Virus record (IMG/VR): IMGVR_UViG_3300046836_000153
Location: 1-42,986 of that record
Reading direction: 5' to 3' (one strand)
From: a virus
Length of the DNA: 42,986 bases
Numbering within the stretch: position 1 is the first letter of the stretch; every line of letters starts with the position of its first letter. This document shows, in pieces, positions 30,818 to 37,612 of this stretch. Below the pieces are notes generated by a model, which was not told where the DNA came from, made no database searches, and worked only from the letters and a program-made list of their open reading frames with translations. The translations under genes and the position numbers were made by a program.

Positions 30818-31965
30818 CACGCCAAGTTGTCGCCTCGGCATGGTACGGGGAGATGATGCCCACTGGCGAATGGGCGGCGACGATTCCCCACGTTGGCGTC
30901 CAGTCCCATCTCGGCTCACTTGGGAATCCTGAAGCCTTCGGCCCGCTTTACCTGCGCTGCACGACCGTCCCATCGTTTCGGTGTGCGGGACAGGCCCACG
31001 ACACTATCGAACCGGCGTGCTGGGAATGGAACGGGTCGTGGCAACCGCACCCACAGCCCTGTTGCGGCGAGTCGCCGGTCATCTTCGACCTCCACGGAGT
31101 CCGGTATCAGCATCCGTGCGGTCCCGGCGAGGACTCTAACGGCTACCGCTACGTCACGCCAGACAACGTCATCGTCGGCGGGAAAGAGACGTACGGCCCG
31201 TGGAACGGTCTGTCACAATACACCGACCTGTTCAATGGCCTCTGGATCGGGCAAGGACACGACAACGGCGGCGTCTGTGTCTGGGACGGCACCACGTTAC
31301 GGCTCCTCGAGGCGGGTGCGTGTACGTTCATCCGGGCCACGCGTGACGGTGATACGGTGGGGCTGGCGTTTCACAGCGTCGAAGCGGGAGGGGTGGTGCT
31401 GATGTTGCTCTTACTGTCGGAACTCCATAACCTGCCGCCGGTCGTGCCGCCCGTGGACCCTCCTCCCGTGATTCCGCCCGTGATCCCACCGGTCATTCCC
31501 CCGGTCATCCCTCCGGTGATTCCACCGCCTGTCCAATCGCCTATTCACCATCTGTCGAGGTTTGTCATGGCTGATACGCAGCAGATTCATCTGATCGGAC
31601 CCGCCGGCCAGTTCGCCTATCCCGATGCCCTCAACACCGGGCCGTGGGCCTCGGCGGGTTGGAGAGGGGTCAAGTTCAAGACGACCGCCGACGACAGTTG
31701 CCTCTGGGAGCTGTCCTTTCCTGACGGGACGCACGCCAAGATCCGTCCGGTGTCCACGGGAGGCATGCTGGGGATGGACGCGACGAAGTTCGCCACGAAC
31801 GTCTGTCAGCAGTGGTACGTCAAAGCCTCGGAAGATGGCTGGGGCGGGTACGAGGCGCTGAACTGCTACAGCGGGTATGCGAACGGGACGAAACAGGTCC
31901 AGATGGACTTTGATGACCAGAGCGGGAAGTACGCCTCGGCTGGACTTGTGATCGTGGTGCTCTGA
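30814..31965 (+). CDS. Two-domain fibre-like protein with Val-Ile-Pro-Pro linker, 383 aa
   Basis: A GTG at 30814 overlaps the preceding stop. Residues 1-200 form a Trp/Gly/His-rich domain (WYGEMMPTGEWAATIPHVG, WEWNGSWQPHPQP). A linker of repeated VIPP units (about 209-244, DNA 31440-31545) follows. The C-terminal domain (about 250-383) has spaced glycine and aromatic residues (GWRGVKFKTTADDSCLWEL) like fascin-type trefoil domains. It probably binds carbohydrate; the role as fibre or secreted lectin is open. Confidence 0.6.
   Translation: MTRQVVASAWYGEMMPTGEWAATIPHVGVQSHLGSLGNPEAFGPLYLRCTTVPSFRCAGQAHDTIEPACWEWNGSWQPHPQPCCGESPVIFDLHGVRYQHPCGPGEDSNGYRYVTPDNVIVGGKETYGPWNGLSQYTDLFNGLWIGQGHDNGGVCVWDGTTLRLLEAGACTFIRATRDGDTVGLAFHSVEAGGVVLMLLLLSELHNLPPVVPPVDPPPVIPPVIPPVIPPVIPPVIPPPVQSPIHHLSRFVMADTQQIHLIGPAGQFAYPDALNTGPWASAGWRGVKFKTTADDSCLWELSFPDGTHAKIRPVSTGGMLGMDATKFATNVCQQWYVKASEDGWGGYEALNCYSGYANGTKQVQMDFDDQSGKYASAGLVIVVL
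31440..31545 (+). repeat. Tandem repeat coding a Val-Ile-Pro-Pro linker
   Basis: Imperfect 12-bp units encode successive VIPP or near-VIPP tetrapeptides, at least five in a row, giving a stiff polyproline-type spacer between two domains. Synonymous changes between units suggest the protein sequence is kept while the DNA repeat has decayed. Confidence 0.75.
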
Positions 31966-32936
31966 TGTTCCGTCCTCTGCAGCGATGGACTGGGCACAAG
32001 GGCGGTCCGCTCGCCCGTCCGACCATCGACCGGAAGATCTTCCTCATGGCTGGCCAGCCGTGGCGCTACATGGGCGTGACGGCCTTTCAGCTCATGGACT
32101 TGTTCGGGAAGGGGCAGGACATCAGCCCCTTCGTGAGCCTCTATCTCGGCCTCGGCTTCAACACGTTCCGCGTCATGGCGAACAAGCCGGAAGTGCCGGG
32201 ACAGTTTCCCGGCTGGGACACGCCACCGCTCGAGACGATGCTGGCGTTCGTGCGCTGGATGGCTGGTCAGGGCGCGATGGTGGAACTGACGCTGTTCGGG
32301 TCGCAGGTGAATCCGGTGTTCGTGCCGTCATGGCTGGATGCGCTGCAGGGCGAGCCCAATATTTTGGTCGAGCTTTGTAATGAACCTGGTCATCAGGGCC
32401 AATGGGCGACGGCAGATCCGATTCAAGACCTCGCCATCCCGTCCATCGGTACGATTCCCTACGCCACGGGCGACTACACCTACGACCCCACGCTACGGCG
32501 TGGCACGTTTGGGACAATCCATACTGACCGATCGGATCCCTGCGATACGGCGCGGAAGGCCAAGGGCGTCCTTGATATGTGGGACGTGGCGAAGATTCCG
32601 TGGGTGGGGGACGAACCCGCCAAGCCGCAGGACATCTCGTATCGGGCGGATTGTTTCCTCGCGCTCTTCGGCATCTACGGATTGCTAGGCGCGGGCGGAA
32701 CGGCTCACTTTTTGGGCTCACAGTTCGGCCAACTCCCAGACGATAGAGAACTCGCGTGCGCGAAGGCGGCCATCCAAGGGCTGACGGCATTCCCGGCGAG
32801 CACCCCGAACGACTACGGGTACGTCCACGACACGAACGACGAAGCCGCCTCTGGTAGTTTACGAACGTATAAATGTGGTCCTTTTGGTGTTAGAGTCTGC
32901 CCTAATCCGGGCTACTCAATACTTATTGGAGTTTGA
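31965..32936 (+). CDS. Glycoside hydrolase-like protein, clan GH-A type
   Basis: The ATG overlaps the preceding stop. The 323-residue protein fits a TIM-barrel glycosidase: YMGVTAFQLMDLF (beta-1), LGFNTFRVMAN (beta-2), MVELTLFG, then VELCNEPG with the candidate acid/base Glu140 in the NEP motif, and PWVGDEPAK with candidate nucleophile Glu217. GH5-like and related families cut beta-glycans. It could be an exopolysaccharide depolymerase or the lytic enzyme; no signal peptide or canonical muramidase motif is present. Confidence 0.7.
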   Translation: MFRPLQRWTGHKGGPLARPTIDRKIFLMAGQPWRYMGVTAFQLMDLFGKGQDISPFVSLYLGLGFNTFRVMANKPEVPGQFPGWDTPPLETMLAFVRWMAGQGAMVELTLFGSQVNPVFVPSWLDALQGEPNILVELCNEPGHQGQWATADPIQDLAIPSIGTIPYATGDYTYDPTLRRGTFGTIHTDRSDPCDTARKAKGVLDMWDVAKIPWVGDEPAKPQDISYRADCFLALFGIYGLLGAGGTAHFLGSQFGQLPDDRELACAKAAIQGLTAFPASTPNDYGYVHDTNDEAASGSLRTYKCGPFGVRVCPNPGYSILIGV

Positions 32937-33472
32937 AGCAGATGCTTCCAGGACGATCCATTCCGAATGCGCTTGATGGTCGTCTTGGCTACTCCGAAGC
33001 GTTTCGATGCCGCTACTGTTCCAAGGGTCGAATCTCTTATAGCCATCACGTCGGCGGCTGTCAATTTAGCCCCAGGATGGTCTTCCCCTACGCGCTGGAC
33101 GATGAACTTGAATCGTCCCTTGGCGATACAGTCGCGGATATTGTCGATGTCTTTTCCAAGGAACAAATGGGAAGGACGGACACACCTTGGATTGTCGCAG
33201 TGGTGACAAATCTTTTGATCTGGTGCCAGCGTTACGCCGTGCTCCATTTCAAAAGAGAATCGATGCGCATACGTCTCGTGTCCGTTCCTGCTGATTCGTC
33301 CATAGCCTGCCTTCGTGCGCGCTCCGGTCCAGTCCCAACATCCGTCAGACTTAGCAACGAAAAGCCAGAACCGTTTCTCCGGCGACATGTGGCCCCTAAA
33401 ACAGCCAATAGTTCGAAGTTCGCCGTACAGACGACGACCGCACCCACAGCAACACGTATCATGTTGGACCAT
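32912..33472 (-). CDS. HNH homing-type endonuclease on the opposite strand
   Basis: The start at 33472 is preferred over 33556 because a GATAAT hexamer lies 7 bp upstream. The 186-residue protein has CWDWTGARTKAGYGR (45-59), HRFSFEMEHG (70-79) and ICHHCDNPRCVRPSHLFLG (88-106), the HNH core of intron-like phage endonucleases, then a C-terminal helix-turn-helix (137-175) for target recognition. A Cys-rich start (CCCGCGRRL) may bind zinc. It overlaps the end of the glycosidase gene by 25 bp. Confidence 0.9.
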   Translation of the reverse strand: MVQHDTCCCGCGRRLYGELRTIGCFRGHMSPEKRFWLFVAKSDGCWDWTGARTKAGYGRISRNGHETYAHRFSFEMEHGVTLAPDQKICHHCDNPRCVRPSHLFLGKDIDNIRDCIAKGRFKFIVQRVGEDHPGAKLTAADVMAIRDSTLGTVAASKRFGVAKTTIKRIRNGSSWKHLLQTPISIE

Positions 33473-33479
33473 ATGTGTT

Positions 33480-33507
33480 ATTATCCACATCGCGATGGTC
33501 CATACAA
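33480..33507 (-). promoter_or_regulatory. Promoter of the HNH gene
   Basis: On the minus strand TTGTAT (33507-33502), 16 bp, then GATAAT (33485-33480), 7 bp, then ATG. The -35 match is weak (3 of 6), the -10 strong (5 of 6). A leaderless start is implied. Confidence 0.5.
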
Positions 33508-33525
33508 GGCTTTTTAGGAGACTCA

Positions 33526-33897
33526 ATGGCTGAGATTTCTGTGACACCTCCCGCAATCATGGCGACGGTGGTAGCCTCGGGTGACATCGGGGGGTTCATT
33601 CCCCCGGGAACCATCGCTGCCACACCCGGCGTCACGATGCCGAACGTGGCGGTGACGGTGATCACGCCCATCACGGCCATTGTGGTGCGGTTCATCAATG
33701 CCTTCCTGACCACACTAGTGGGCCTCGTCACGGCGGGAGCGACAACGAACATCATCCCGGCCAACGACTTCTACCATCTGGTGTTGAAGTGTGCGGGGCT
33801 GTCGGTGGCGGGAGCGGGGATTGACGCCATGAAGAACATCCTGACCATCTTCAGCAAGCTTGAAGCGAAGTTTCCCTTGTCCACCGGCAACGTCTAA
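33526..33897 (+). CDS. Membrane protein, holin-like candidate, 123 aa
   Basis: AGGAGA precedes the ATG at 33526. The protein has hydrophobic stretches around residues 40-75 (VAVTVITPITAIVVRFINAFLTTLVGLVTAG) and a C-terminal helix (ILTIFSKLEAKF). It is followed by more membrane and lipoprotein genes, the likely lysis cassette. The topology is not that of a classical holin class, so the assignment is tentative. Confidence 0.55.
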   Translation: MAEISVTPPAIMATVVASGDIGGFIPPGTIAATPGVTMPNVAVTVITPITAIVVRFINAFLTTLVGLVTAGATTNIIPANDFYHLVLKCAGLSVAGAGIDAMKNILTIFSKLEAKFPLSTGNV

Positions 33898-33912
33898 CGC
33901 AGAGTGGTGGGT

Positions 33913-34296
33913 ATGGATGCTGATGCGGCGATCTGGATCTCCGACGGCTGGAATCAGCCAAGTACCCAAATGCTGTCCTATACGATCGGACGCCTCGCGG
34001 GGATTGTGACGTGGCCCAGCGGGAGACAGACCCGAGAGGACATCGGCGGCACCGCAGTCATAACGGACATGGAGGAACTCAGCGCGCGTGGAGAATCGCT
34101 CAGGAACGAACGTATAGCGAATCTCCGCCGCAGTCTCCTCAAGGTAGCACAAGACACGGAGCGTGGGTGGCTCGTACGACTCAGGCCGGGCAAGAAACGA
34201 CACGCTCGTCGTATTGCGTCTGTGGATTGGATTCCGGTCTGGACCAAGCCGGACCCGTCACTCATTCATCGCAAAGCCTTCAAGGAGGACAGATGA
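33913..34296 (+). CDS. Hypothetical basic protein, 127 aa
   Basis: The ATG at 33913 is preferred over the GTG at 33904 because GGTGGGT lies just before it. The N-terminal 50 residues include WISDGWNQPSTQMLSYTIGRLAGIV, and the C-terminus is Arg/Lys-rich (RRSLLKVAQDTERGWLVRLRPGKKRHARR). No domain recognised. Its stop overlaps the next start. Confidence 0.55.
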   Translation: MDADAAIWISDGWNQPSTQMLSYTIGRLAGIVTWPSGRQTREDIGGTAVITDMEELSARGESLRNERIANLRRSLLKVAQDTERGWLVRLRPGKKRHARRIASVDWIPVWTKPDPSLIHRKAFKEDR

Positions 34297-34577
34297 CACG
34301 GAAGTCCTTCCTCGCGCTCTGTGGGTCTGTCCTCGCGGCGCCGTTCGTGACCAAGAAGGCACAAAGAAACGTCGAAATCCTAGCTGTTCGGACGATTCCT
34401 AATCCACCCGATCCACCCCGGTTCAAGAACATCGTGCTGGATCGTGACTGTCCCAAGAACATGATGTACATCATGAATACGGAACAGACGGTCTTGTACC
34501 AGCGGATCCTGAACAGCGAAGGCGAACGTCTCTATGGCATCGGCTCGTGGGACACCAACAGAGGAGACTCCAATTGA
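34293..34577 (+). CDS. Probable exported small protein, 94 aa
   Basis: AAGGAGG precedes the ATG at 34293. The first residues (MTRKSFLALCGSVLAAPFVTKKAQ) have a basic n-region and a hydrophobic core with an APF cleavage-like site. The rest contains a Pro-rich segment (TIPNPPDPPRF) and a strand-rich C-terminus. With its lipoprotein neighbour it may form an envelope-active pair. Family unknown. Confidence 0.55.
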   Translation: MTRKSFLALCGSVLAAPFVTKKAQRNVEILAVRTIPNPPDPPRFKNIVLDRDCPKNMMYIMNTEQTVLYQRILNSEGERLYGIGSWDTNRGDSN

Positions 34578-34954
34578 TACGCAGAAACCGCCGCACTCTC
34601 GTCGTGCTTGCGCTCGCGCTGATCGTCGGCTGCGCCAAGGCGCCCCCCACGCTTTCGCCTGTGGGGAAAACTGCCTGGCAAGGGATTCAGGCGATCCGCG
34701 TCCTCGATACGATCCGCGACGTCGCCATCGCGGCCAACGCCCAGACCCCTCCGGTGCTCTCGACCGACACGACCAGAAAGGTCGTGACGTTCCATAAGAG
34801 CGCCGTCTCGGTGATTGGGTCGGCTCCTGGCGGCTGGAAGCCCATTGTGACGACGTCCATTGCCCAGCTCCAGAAGGACATCCCCGCGGCGGAGTGGACG
34901 AAGATTGCCCCCTACGTGGCCTTGCTCTCGACCATCATTCAGGAGATCCCATGA
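34574..34954 (+). CDS. Probable lipoprotein, 126 aa
   Basis: A TTG start at 34574 overlaps the preceding TGA (TTGA) and follows GAGGAG. The N-terminus MIRRNRRTLVVLALALIVGC has a basic region, hydrophobic core and a lipobox ending in Cys20, so a lipid anchor is likely. The mature part is helical (AWQGIQAIRVLDTIRDVAIAANA, then PYVALLSTIIQEIP). An outer-membrane spanin-like role is possible in a lysis cassette, but the protein is long for Rz1. Confidence 0.65.
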   Translation: MIRRNRRTLVVLALALIVGCAKAPPTLSPVGKTAWQGIQAIRVLDTIRDVAIAANAQTPPVLSTDTTRKVVTFHKSAVSVIGSAPGGWKPIVTTSIAQLQKDIPAAEWTKIAPYVALLSTIIQEIP

Positions 34955-35184
34955 ATCCCGGTCTGTTGAATCTGCTCATCGGCCAGCTCCCGGCTGTCAT
35001 CGGGATGATCAAGGGCCTCCACGCACAGGCGGATCCGAACGCGCCTCCCGTCACCGACGACGAGGTGCTCGCGGCGCTCCAGCAGGCGGTCGCGAGTTCG
35101 ATTGCGCGCGATGACCAGTGGCTGCAAGCTCATCCACAGGGGCCGGACATCGGCGGTGACGTGCCCGGCGGTGGTGCGGTCTGA
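34951..35184 (+). CDS. Hypothetical protein, 77 aa
   Basis: The ATG overlaps the previous stop. Residues 1-25 (NPGLLNLLIGQLPAVIGMIKGL) are amphipathic to hydrophobic and might associate with membranes; the remainder is acidic with DDEVLAALQQAVASSIARDDQWLQ. Unknown family; lies between a lipoprotein and a two-span membrane protein. Confidence 0.6.
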   Translation: MNPGLLNLLIGQLPAVIGMIKGLHAQADPNAPPVTDDEVLAALQQAVASSIARDDQWLQAHPQGPDIGGDVPGGGAV

Positions 35185-35213
35185 TCCAAGACCCGTGCGG
35201 AGATCCCCTCCCC

Positions 35214-35438
35214 GTGGCCCCTGTCGCCCCGCCAGCGCATCCCAACCTCGCCGGGTGGGTCTTTGGGGGCATCCTGCTGGCGGTGCTCGTGTACGAGGTC
35301 TGGGCGGCCAAGACAGGGCATCTGACGATCAGTCAGTGGTTCCAGCGGAAGATGCACAAGCATCCGTGGTGGCGTCCGGTCGCAGCAGGGATTATCGGCG
35401 TTCTCTTATGGCACCTCCTTGTAGGGGGTCCGATTTGA
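35214..35438 (+). CDS. Two-span membrane protein, holin-like candidate, 74 aa
   Basis: A GTG start encodes APVAPPAHPNLAGWVFGGILLAVLVYEVWAA (first span, about 13-31), a basic loop (QRKMHKHPWWR), and a second span (PVAAGIIGVLLWHLLVG). Two spans with a charged loop in a short protein fits class II holins. The gene's neighbourhood of envelope-directed genes supports that; no experimental equivalent is known to me. Confidence 0.55.
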   Translation: MAPVAPPAHPNLAGWVFGGILLAVLVYEVWAAKTGHLTISQWFQRKMHKHPWWRPVAAGIIGVLLWHLLVGGPI

Positions 35439-35659
35439 GCGATCGCCCCCGCGTGCGGTGCATCATCGCGAGGCCGTTGAAGAACGGTGGGATTGGGAAA
35501 TCACGGTTGGTGGGCCTCTCGACGGCGTTCTTGGCCCTCAAAGCGGGGTTTCACGTCGTCGGCCCCGACCCCGATGACCTCGCCGCGCTGGCCCTCTGGG
35601 AACGTGAGCAGGCCTTCGTGAATGCCCCCAGGTGGGCCGCCGGCGAGGTGCCCGAATGA
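35435..35659 (+). CDS. Short protein with ParA/MinD-like deviant Walker A motif, 74 aa
   Basis: A TTG start overlaps the preceding TGA and follows AGGGGG. The sequence VRCIIARPLKNGGIGKSRLV has a deviant P-loop (NGGIGKS, residues 17-23) followed by a helix and a strand ending in GPDPDD (43-48), the order found at the N-terminus of ParA/MinD ATPases. At 74 residues it lacks the rest of the ATPase, so it may be a fragment, a degenerate copy or a chance match. Confidence 0.55.
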   Translation: MSDRPRVRCIIARPLKNGGIGKSRLVGLSTAFLALKAGFHVVGPDPDDLAALALWEREQAFVNAPRWAAGEVPE

Positions 35660-35781
35660 AGCAGATGCCCATGTGCCCCTACTGCGACAGTGGGCTCGAT
35701 CCTGAGCCGATTGGCGAGGGGCTGTGGCTTTGTGTCTGTTGCTCGAAGGTCTTTAAGCAACCGACGCCCAAGAAAGCCTAG
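35656..35781 (+). CDS. Very small zinc-ribbon protein, 41 aa
   Basis: ATG at 35656 overlaps the preceding stop (ATGA). The peptide reads MKQMPMCPYCDSGLDPEPIG and then WLCVCCSKVFK, two C-x2-C knuckles (residues 7-10 and 26-29), a classical small zinc ribbon. It is the last gene of the late block. The 62 bp to the next, convergent gene hold only a 6-bp stem CCGGGG/CCCCGG (35787-35792, 35824-35829). Confidence 0.65.
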   Translation: MKQMPMCPYCDSGLDPEPIGEGLWLCVCCSKVFKQPTPKKA

Positions 35782-35843
35782 GACGTCCGGGGAGGGAACG
35801 CTGGTTCTAACTGTGTCCAGTGGCCCCGGCGCCCTAGGCCCTC

Positions 35844-36038
35844 TCACGTTAGTCGGAAATGGCCCATCGGCATGACCCCGATGAAGCCGAGCAACCAGAC
35901 GAGCGCAATCAGGACGAGGATCACCAGCACCACAGTGCGGATCGGATCCCCGACGCCGAACGCCGTCATGAGCTGACTCGCGACCCAGTACACGACGCAT
36001 AAAACAAGCAGCGCGACGAGTAGTCCAATTAAGGGCAT
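35844..36038 (-). CDS. Two-span membrane protein (Thivi_2564-like), 64 aa
   Basis: The protein MPLIGLLVALLVLCVVYWV... has a first span (2-19), an amphipathic link (ASQLMTAFGVGDPIRT), and a second span (VVLVILVLIALVWLLGFIGV). This pattern matches a small membrane family widespread in proteobacterial phages and genomes (Thivi_2564-type) with no known function. GAGGTGAGAGG precedes the start at 36038. It could act as a holin or an exclusion protein. Confidence 0.7.
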   Translation of the reverse strand: MPLIGLLVALLVLCVVYWVASQLMTAFGVGDPIRTVVLVILVLIALVWLLGFIGVMPMGHFRLT

Positions 36039-36091
36039 CCTCTCACCTCAGCCGTGAACGGTAGCACGGGCTGTGCCGCAGGTCTGAGGTG

Positions 36092-36292
36092 CTATGCCAC
36101 TTCAGATGGGTCGCAGGCCACGACAGAATACGGTGCGCCGAAATCTACCCAGAGGTAGCCATCGGCAATATCGCACAGCCACCCCTCTCGGCCACGCGGC
36201 ACGTCAGGGTCCGCAGACAGCGGCGACTGTGGGATGCGGTGCTTCGCTTTCAGGGGCAACGACCAGTTGTAGTCAGCCACGTCTATTTCCAT
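36092..36292 (-). CDS. Small acidic protein, SH3-like pattern, 66 aa
   Basis: The protein (MEIDVADYNWSLPLKAKHR...) contains DVPRGREGWLCDIADGYLWVDFG, which resembles small SH3/KOW-type barrels ('G..G...D..dG..WV.FG'). There is no Shine-Dalgarno sequence; an extended -10 lies 7 bp before ATG. Divergent from the XRE regulator, it may be a regulatory or host-takeover factor; this is inference. Confidence 0.65.
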   Translation of the reverse strand: MEIDVADYNWSLPLKAKHRIPQSPLSADPDVPRGREGWLCDIADGYLWVDFGAPYSVVACDPSEVA

Positions 36293-36299
36293 ATCTATG

Positions 36300-36308
36300 A
36301 TTATAACA
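36300..36308 (-). promoter_or_regulatory. Extended -10 promoter, leaderless start for the gene at 36292
   Basis: On the minus strand the nonamer TGTTATAAT (36308-36300) is a perfect extended -10. It is followed by 7 bp and then the ATG at 36292. No good -35 is present at 17 bp. Confidence 0.7.
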
Positions 36309-36355
36309 TGGCTGTCAAGTGGCTCTCATCATCCATCATGCTATGGACGCGTCGT

Positions 36356-36625
36356 TTAGCGTCTCGGCTGAGCTGTCCGTGGCTGAGACGGCTTGCGTAT
36401 GAGTCTAAAACGTGGCGGCGGGAGCGGCCGTTCTCGAGGCGGGTCGATGCCCAGTCCTGCGAGAAACGGGTAGATGGAGCGAGGGACGCGGGGATCGGTC
36501 AGGCGCCGGCCATTCGGGATCGGAGCCTGACAGGCTGGATCGCGTCGGTCATGCTGCATATCGGTCTCGCCGTAAGCATAACACGTACCGCAAGATTCTT
36601 CACACAAGCGTAGAATTAAGTCCAC
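36356..36625 (-). CDS. Hypothetical protein, up to 89 aa
   Basis: The frame is open from a GTG at 36625; the first ATG is at 36559 with GGCGAGA upstream, which would give 67 aa. The longer form adds LCEESCGTCYAYGETDM, with three clustered cysteines. The rest is Pro/Arg-rich (DPRVPRSIYPFLAGLGIDPPRERPLPPPRFRLIR). No domain is recognised. Overlapping rightward frames look like shadows. Existence is plausible, the start uncertain. Confidence 0.5.
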   Translation of the reverse strand: MDLILRLCEESCGTCYAYGETDMQHDRRDPACQAPIPNGRRLTDPRVPRSIYPFLAGLGIDPPRERPLPPPRFRLIRKPSQPRTAQPRR

Positions 36626-36628
36626 AGA

Positions 36629-36641
36629 CTATTGACAATAG
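36629..36641. promoter_or_regulatory. Palindromic operator over the -35 box of the regulator
   Basis: CTATTG-A-CAATAG is a perfect palindrome with 6-bp arms. It covers the TTGACA -35 box (36632-36637) of the rightward early promoter, an ideal place for autorepression by the adjacent XRE protein. Confidence 0.65.
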
Positions 36642-36660
36642 AACCGGCGAAGCGTAAGGT
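36632..36660 (+). promoter_or_regulatory. Early rightward promoter
   Basis: A perfect TTGACA (36632-36637), 17 bp, then TAAGGT (36655-36660), then 7 bp and the ATG at 36668. The transcript would begin at or next to the start codon, as for lambda cI from its maintenance promoter. Confidence 0.65.
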
Positions 36661-36667
36661 GTGGGGC

Positions 36668-36907
36668 ATGACGAAGCCACGCACGTATCAAGCCCCGCAC
36701 GCGCTCTGGAATGTGCGGTTGCTGGTGTCGGACATGACGGTGAAGGGCTGGTCGGTGCGGGAACTCTCCCGGCGGTCGGGGTTGGCCCACCGGACGATTA
36801 CCAACTTCCTCGACGGGGAAACCCAGACGGCGAAAACGGCGACTAAGCTGGCGACGACGTTGGGGTATTCGGTGCGGCGGTATCTCGCGAAAGTGAGTGC
36901 GGCCTAA
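36668..36907 (+). CDS. XRE/Cro-type transcriptional regulator, 79 aa
   Basis: The ATG at 36668 is chosen over the upstream TTG at 36632 because that TTG is the promoter -35. The helix-turn-helix is WSVRELSRRSGLAHRTITNFL (about 28-48), followed by TAKTATKLATTLGYSV, the usual remaining helices of a Cro/C1 domain. There is no oligomerisation or cleavage domain, so it is Cro-like in size. It heads the early operon and probably binds the palindrome at 36629. Confidence 0.85.
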   Translation: MTKPRTYQAPHALWNVRLLVSDMTVKGWSVRELSRRSGLAHRTITNFLDGETQTAKTATKLATTLGYSVRRYLAKVSAA

Positions 36908-37149
36908 TGGATCCACTACTGATCGCGAAACTCCAGACGAGCGACCAGATCAACCAACTCGCGCGAAAAATCGCCGCCCAGAGCGCCTTAGTCTTAGCAC
37001 TCGGTCAAGGCAACACGACCCAACTGTCGCCAGAAGAACTGTTGGCGCAACAGGCCGAGTATGAGATTGCCCTTGCTACGCTCGCCTCGATGCGGGACCA
37101 ACTCGCGGCGATGGTCCGTGAGCGCAATACGTGGGGGTACTGCTTATGA
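36907..37149 (+). CDS. Helical hypothetical protein, 80 aa
   Basis: The start is in a TAATG overlap with the regulator. The protein (MDPLLIAKLQTSDQINQLARKIAAQ...) is nearly all helical with heptad spacing and could form a coiled coil. It has no cysteine pairs or membrane span. Family unknown. Confidence 0.65.
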   Translation: MDPLLIAKLQTSDQINQLARKIAAQSALVLALGQGNTTQLSPEELLAQQAEYEIALATLASMRDQLAAMVRERNTWGYCL

Positions 37150-37304
37150 TGCGCTTCTTCCGCTGGCTCTGTGTCTACCGCGACATCGACCTCAGCGAGT
37201 TCCTGGTGCGGATGCGGCGGCTCCCGAAGGTCACGGTGCGGCCGAAACAGGAACGTCGGTTGACGTGGGAAGAACAGCGGTCCCGTGTGGAGGAGCAACC
37301 GTGA
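37146..37304 (+). CDS. Small basic protein, 52 aa
   Basis: ATG at 37146 overlaps the preceding stop (ATGA); a second ATG follows directly at 37149. The peptide MMRFFRWLCVYRDIDLSEFLVRMRRL... is Arg-rich with an aromatic N-terminus. Its 3' end carries GGAGGAG, the ribosome-binding site of the next gene. Coupling on both sides supports it as a gene. Confidence 0.6.
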   Translation: MMRFFRWLCVYRDIDLSEFLVRMRRLPKVTVRPKQERRLTWEEQRSRVEEQP

Positions 37305-37612
37305 AAAAGAAGCCATCACCGCTCGACATGGGCCTGTACGGATTTCTCTCGCTGGACATCTTAGCGAATCGCATCATCGAACTCGGCCAGCGGGTTGAAG
37401 AATTACAGGCGGCGCTGAAGCACGAGGTGGAGAACCGCGTCATGTTCGATACGGTCGCGCATGAGACGTTCCAGCGTCTCGGTGATCCTCGCTCCATTGT
37501 CGAACTCGCGTGTTACGACTGGACCGGGATCGTGCGACGGGACATCAATAGATTTACCTCGATGGGATTCTTCAACCGGCTGGCGTGGTTGCTCACAGGA
37601 CAAATGCCATGA
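37301..37612 (+). CDS. Hypothetical coiled-coil protein, 103 aa
   Basis: A GTG at 37301 overlaps the previous TGA (GTGA) and follows GGAGGAG. Residues 15-55 (LSLDILANRIIELGQRVEELQAALKHEVENR) form a coiled coil, followed by a mixed C-terminal part (DWTGIVRRDINRFTSMGFFNRLAWLL). Function unknown. Confidence 0.65.
   Translation: MKKKPSPLDMGLYGFLSLDILANRIIELGQRVEELQAALKHEVENRVMFDTVAHETFQRLGDPRSIVELACYDWTGIVRRDINRFTSMGFFNRLAWLLTGQMP

Noticed and set aside
36089-36613. Long rightward frame covering the leftward genes at 36092 and 36356
   Set aside because: The leftward proteins have better composition, and the gene at 36292 has an extended -10 with a matching start. The rightward product is Arg/Ser-rich noise.
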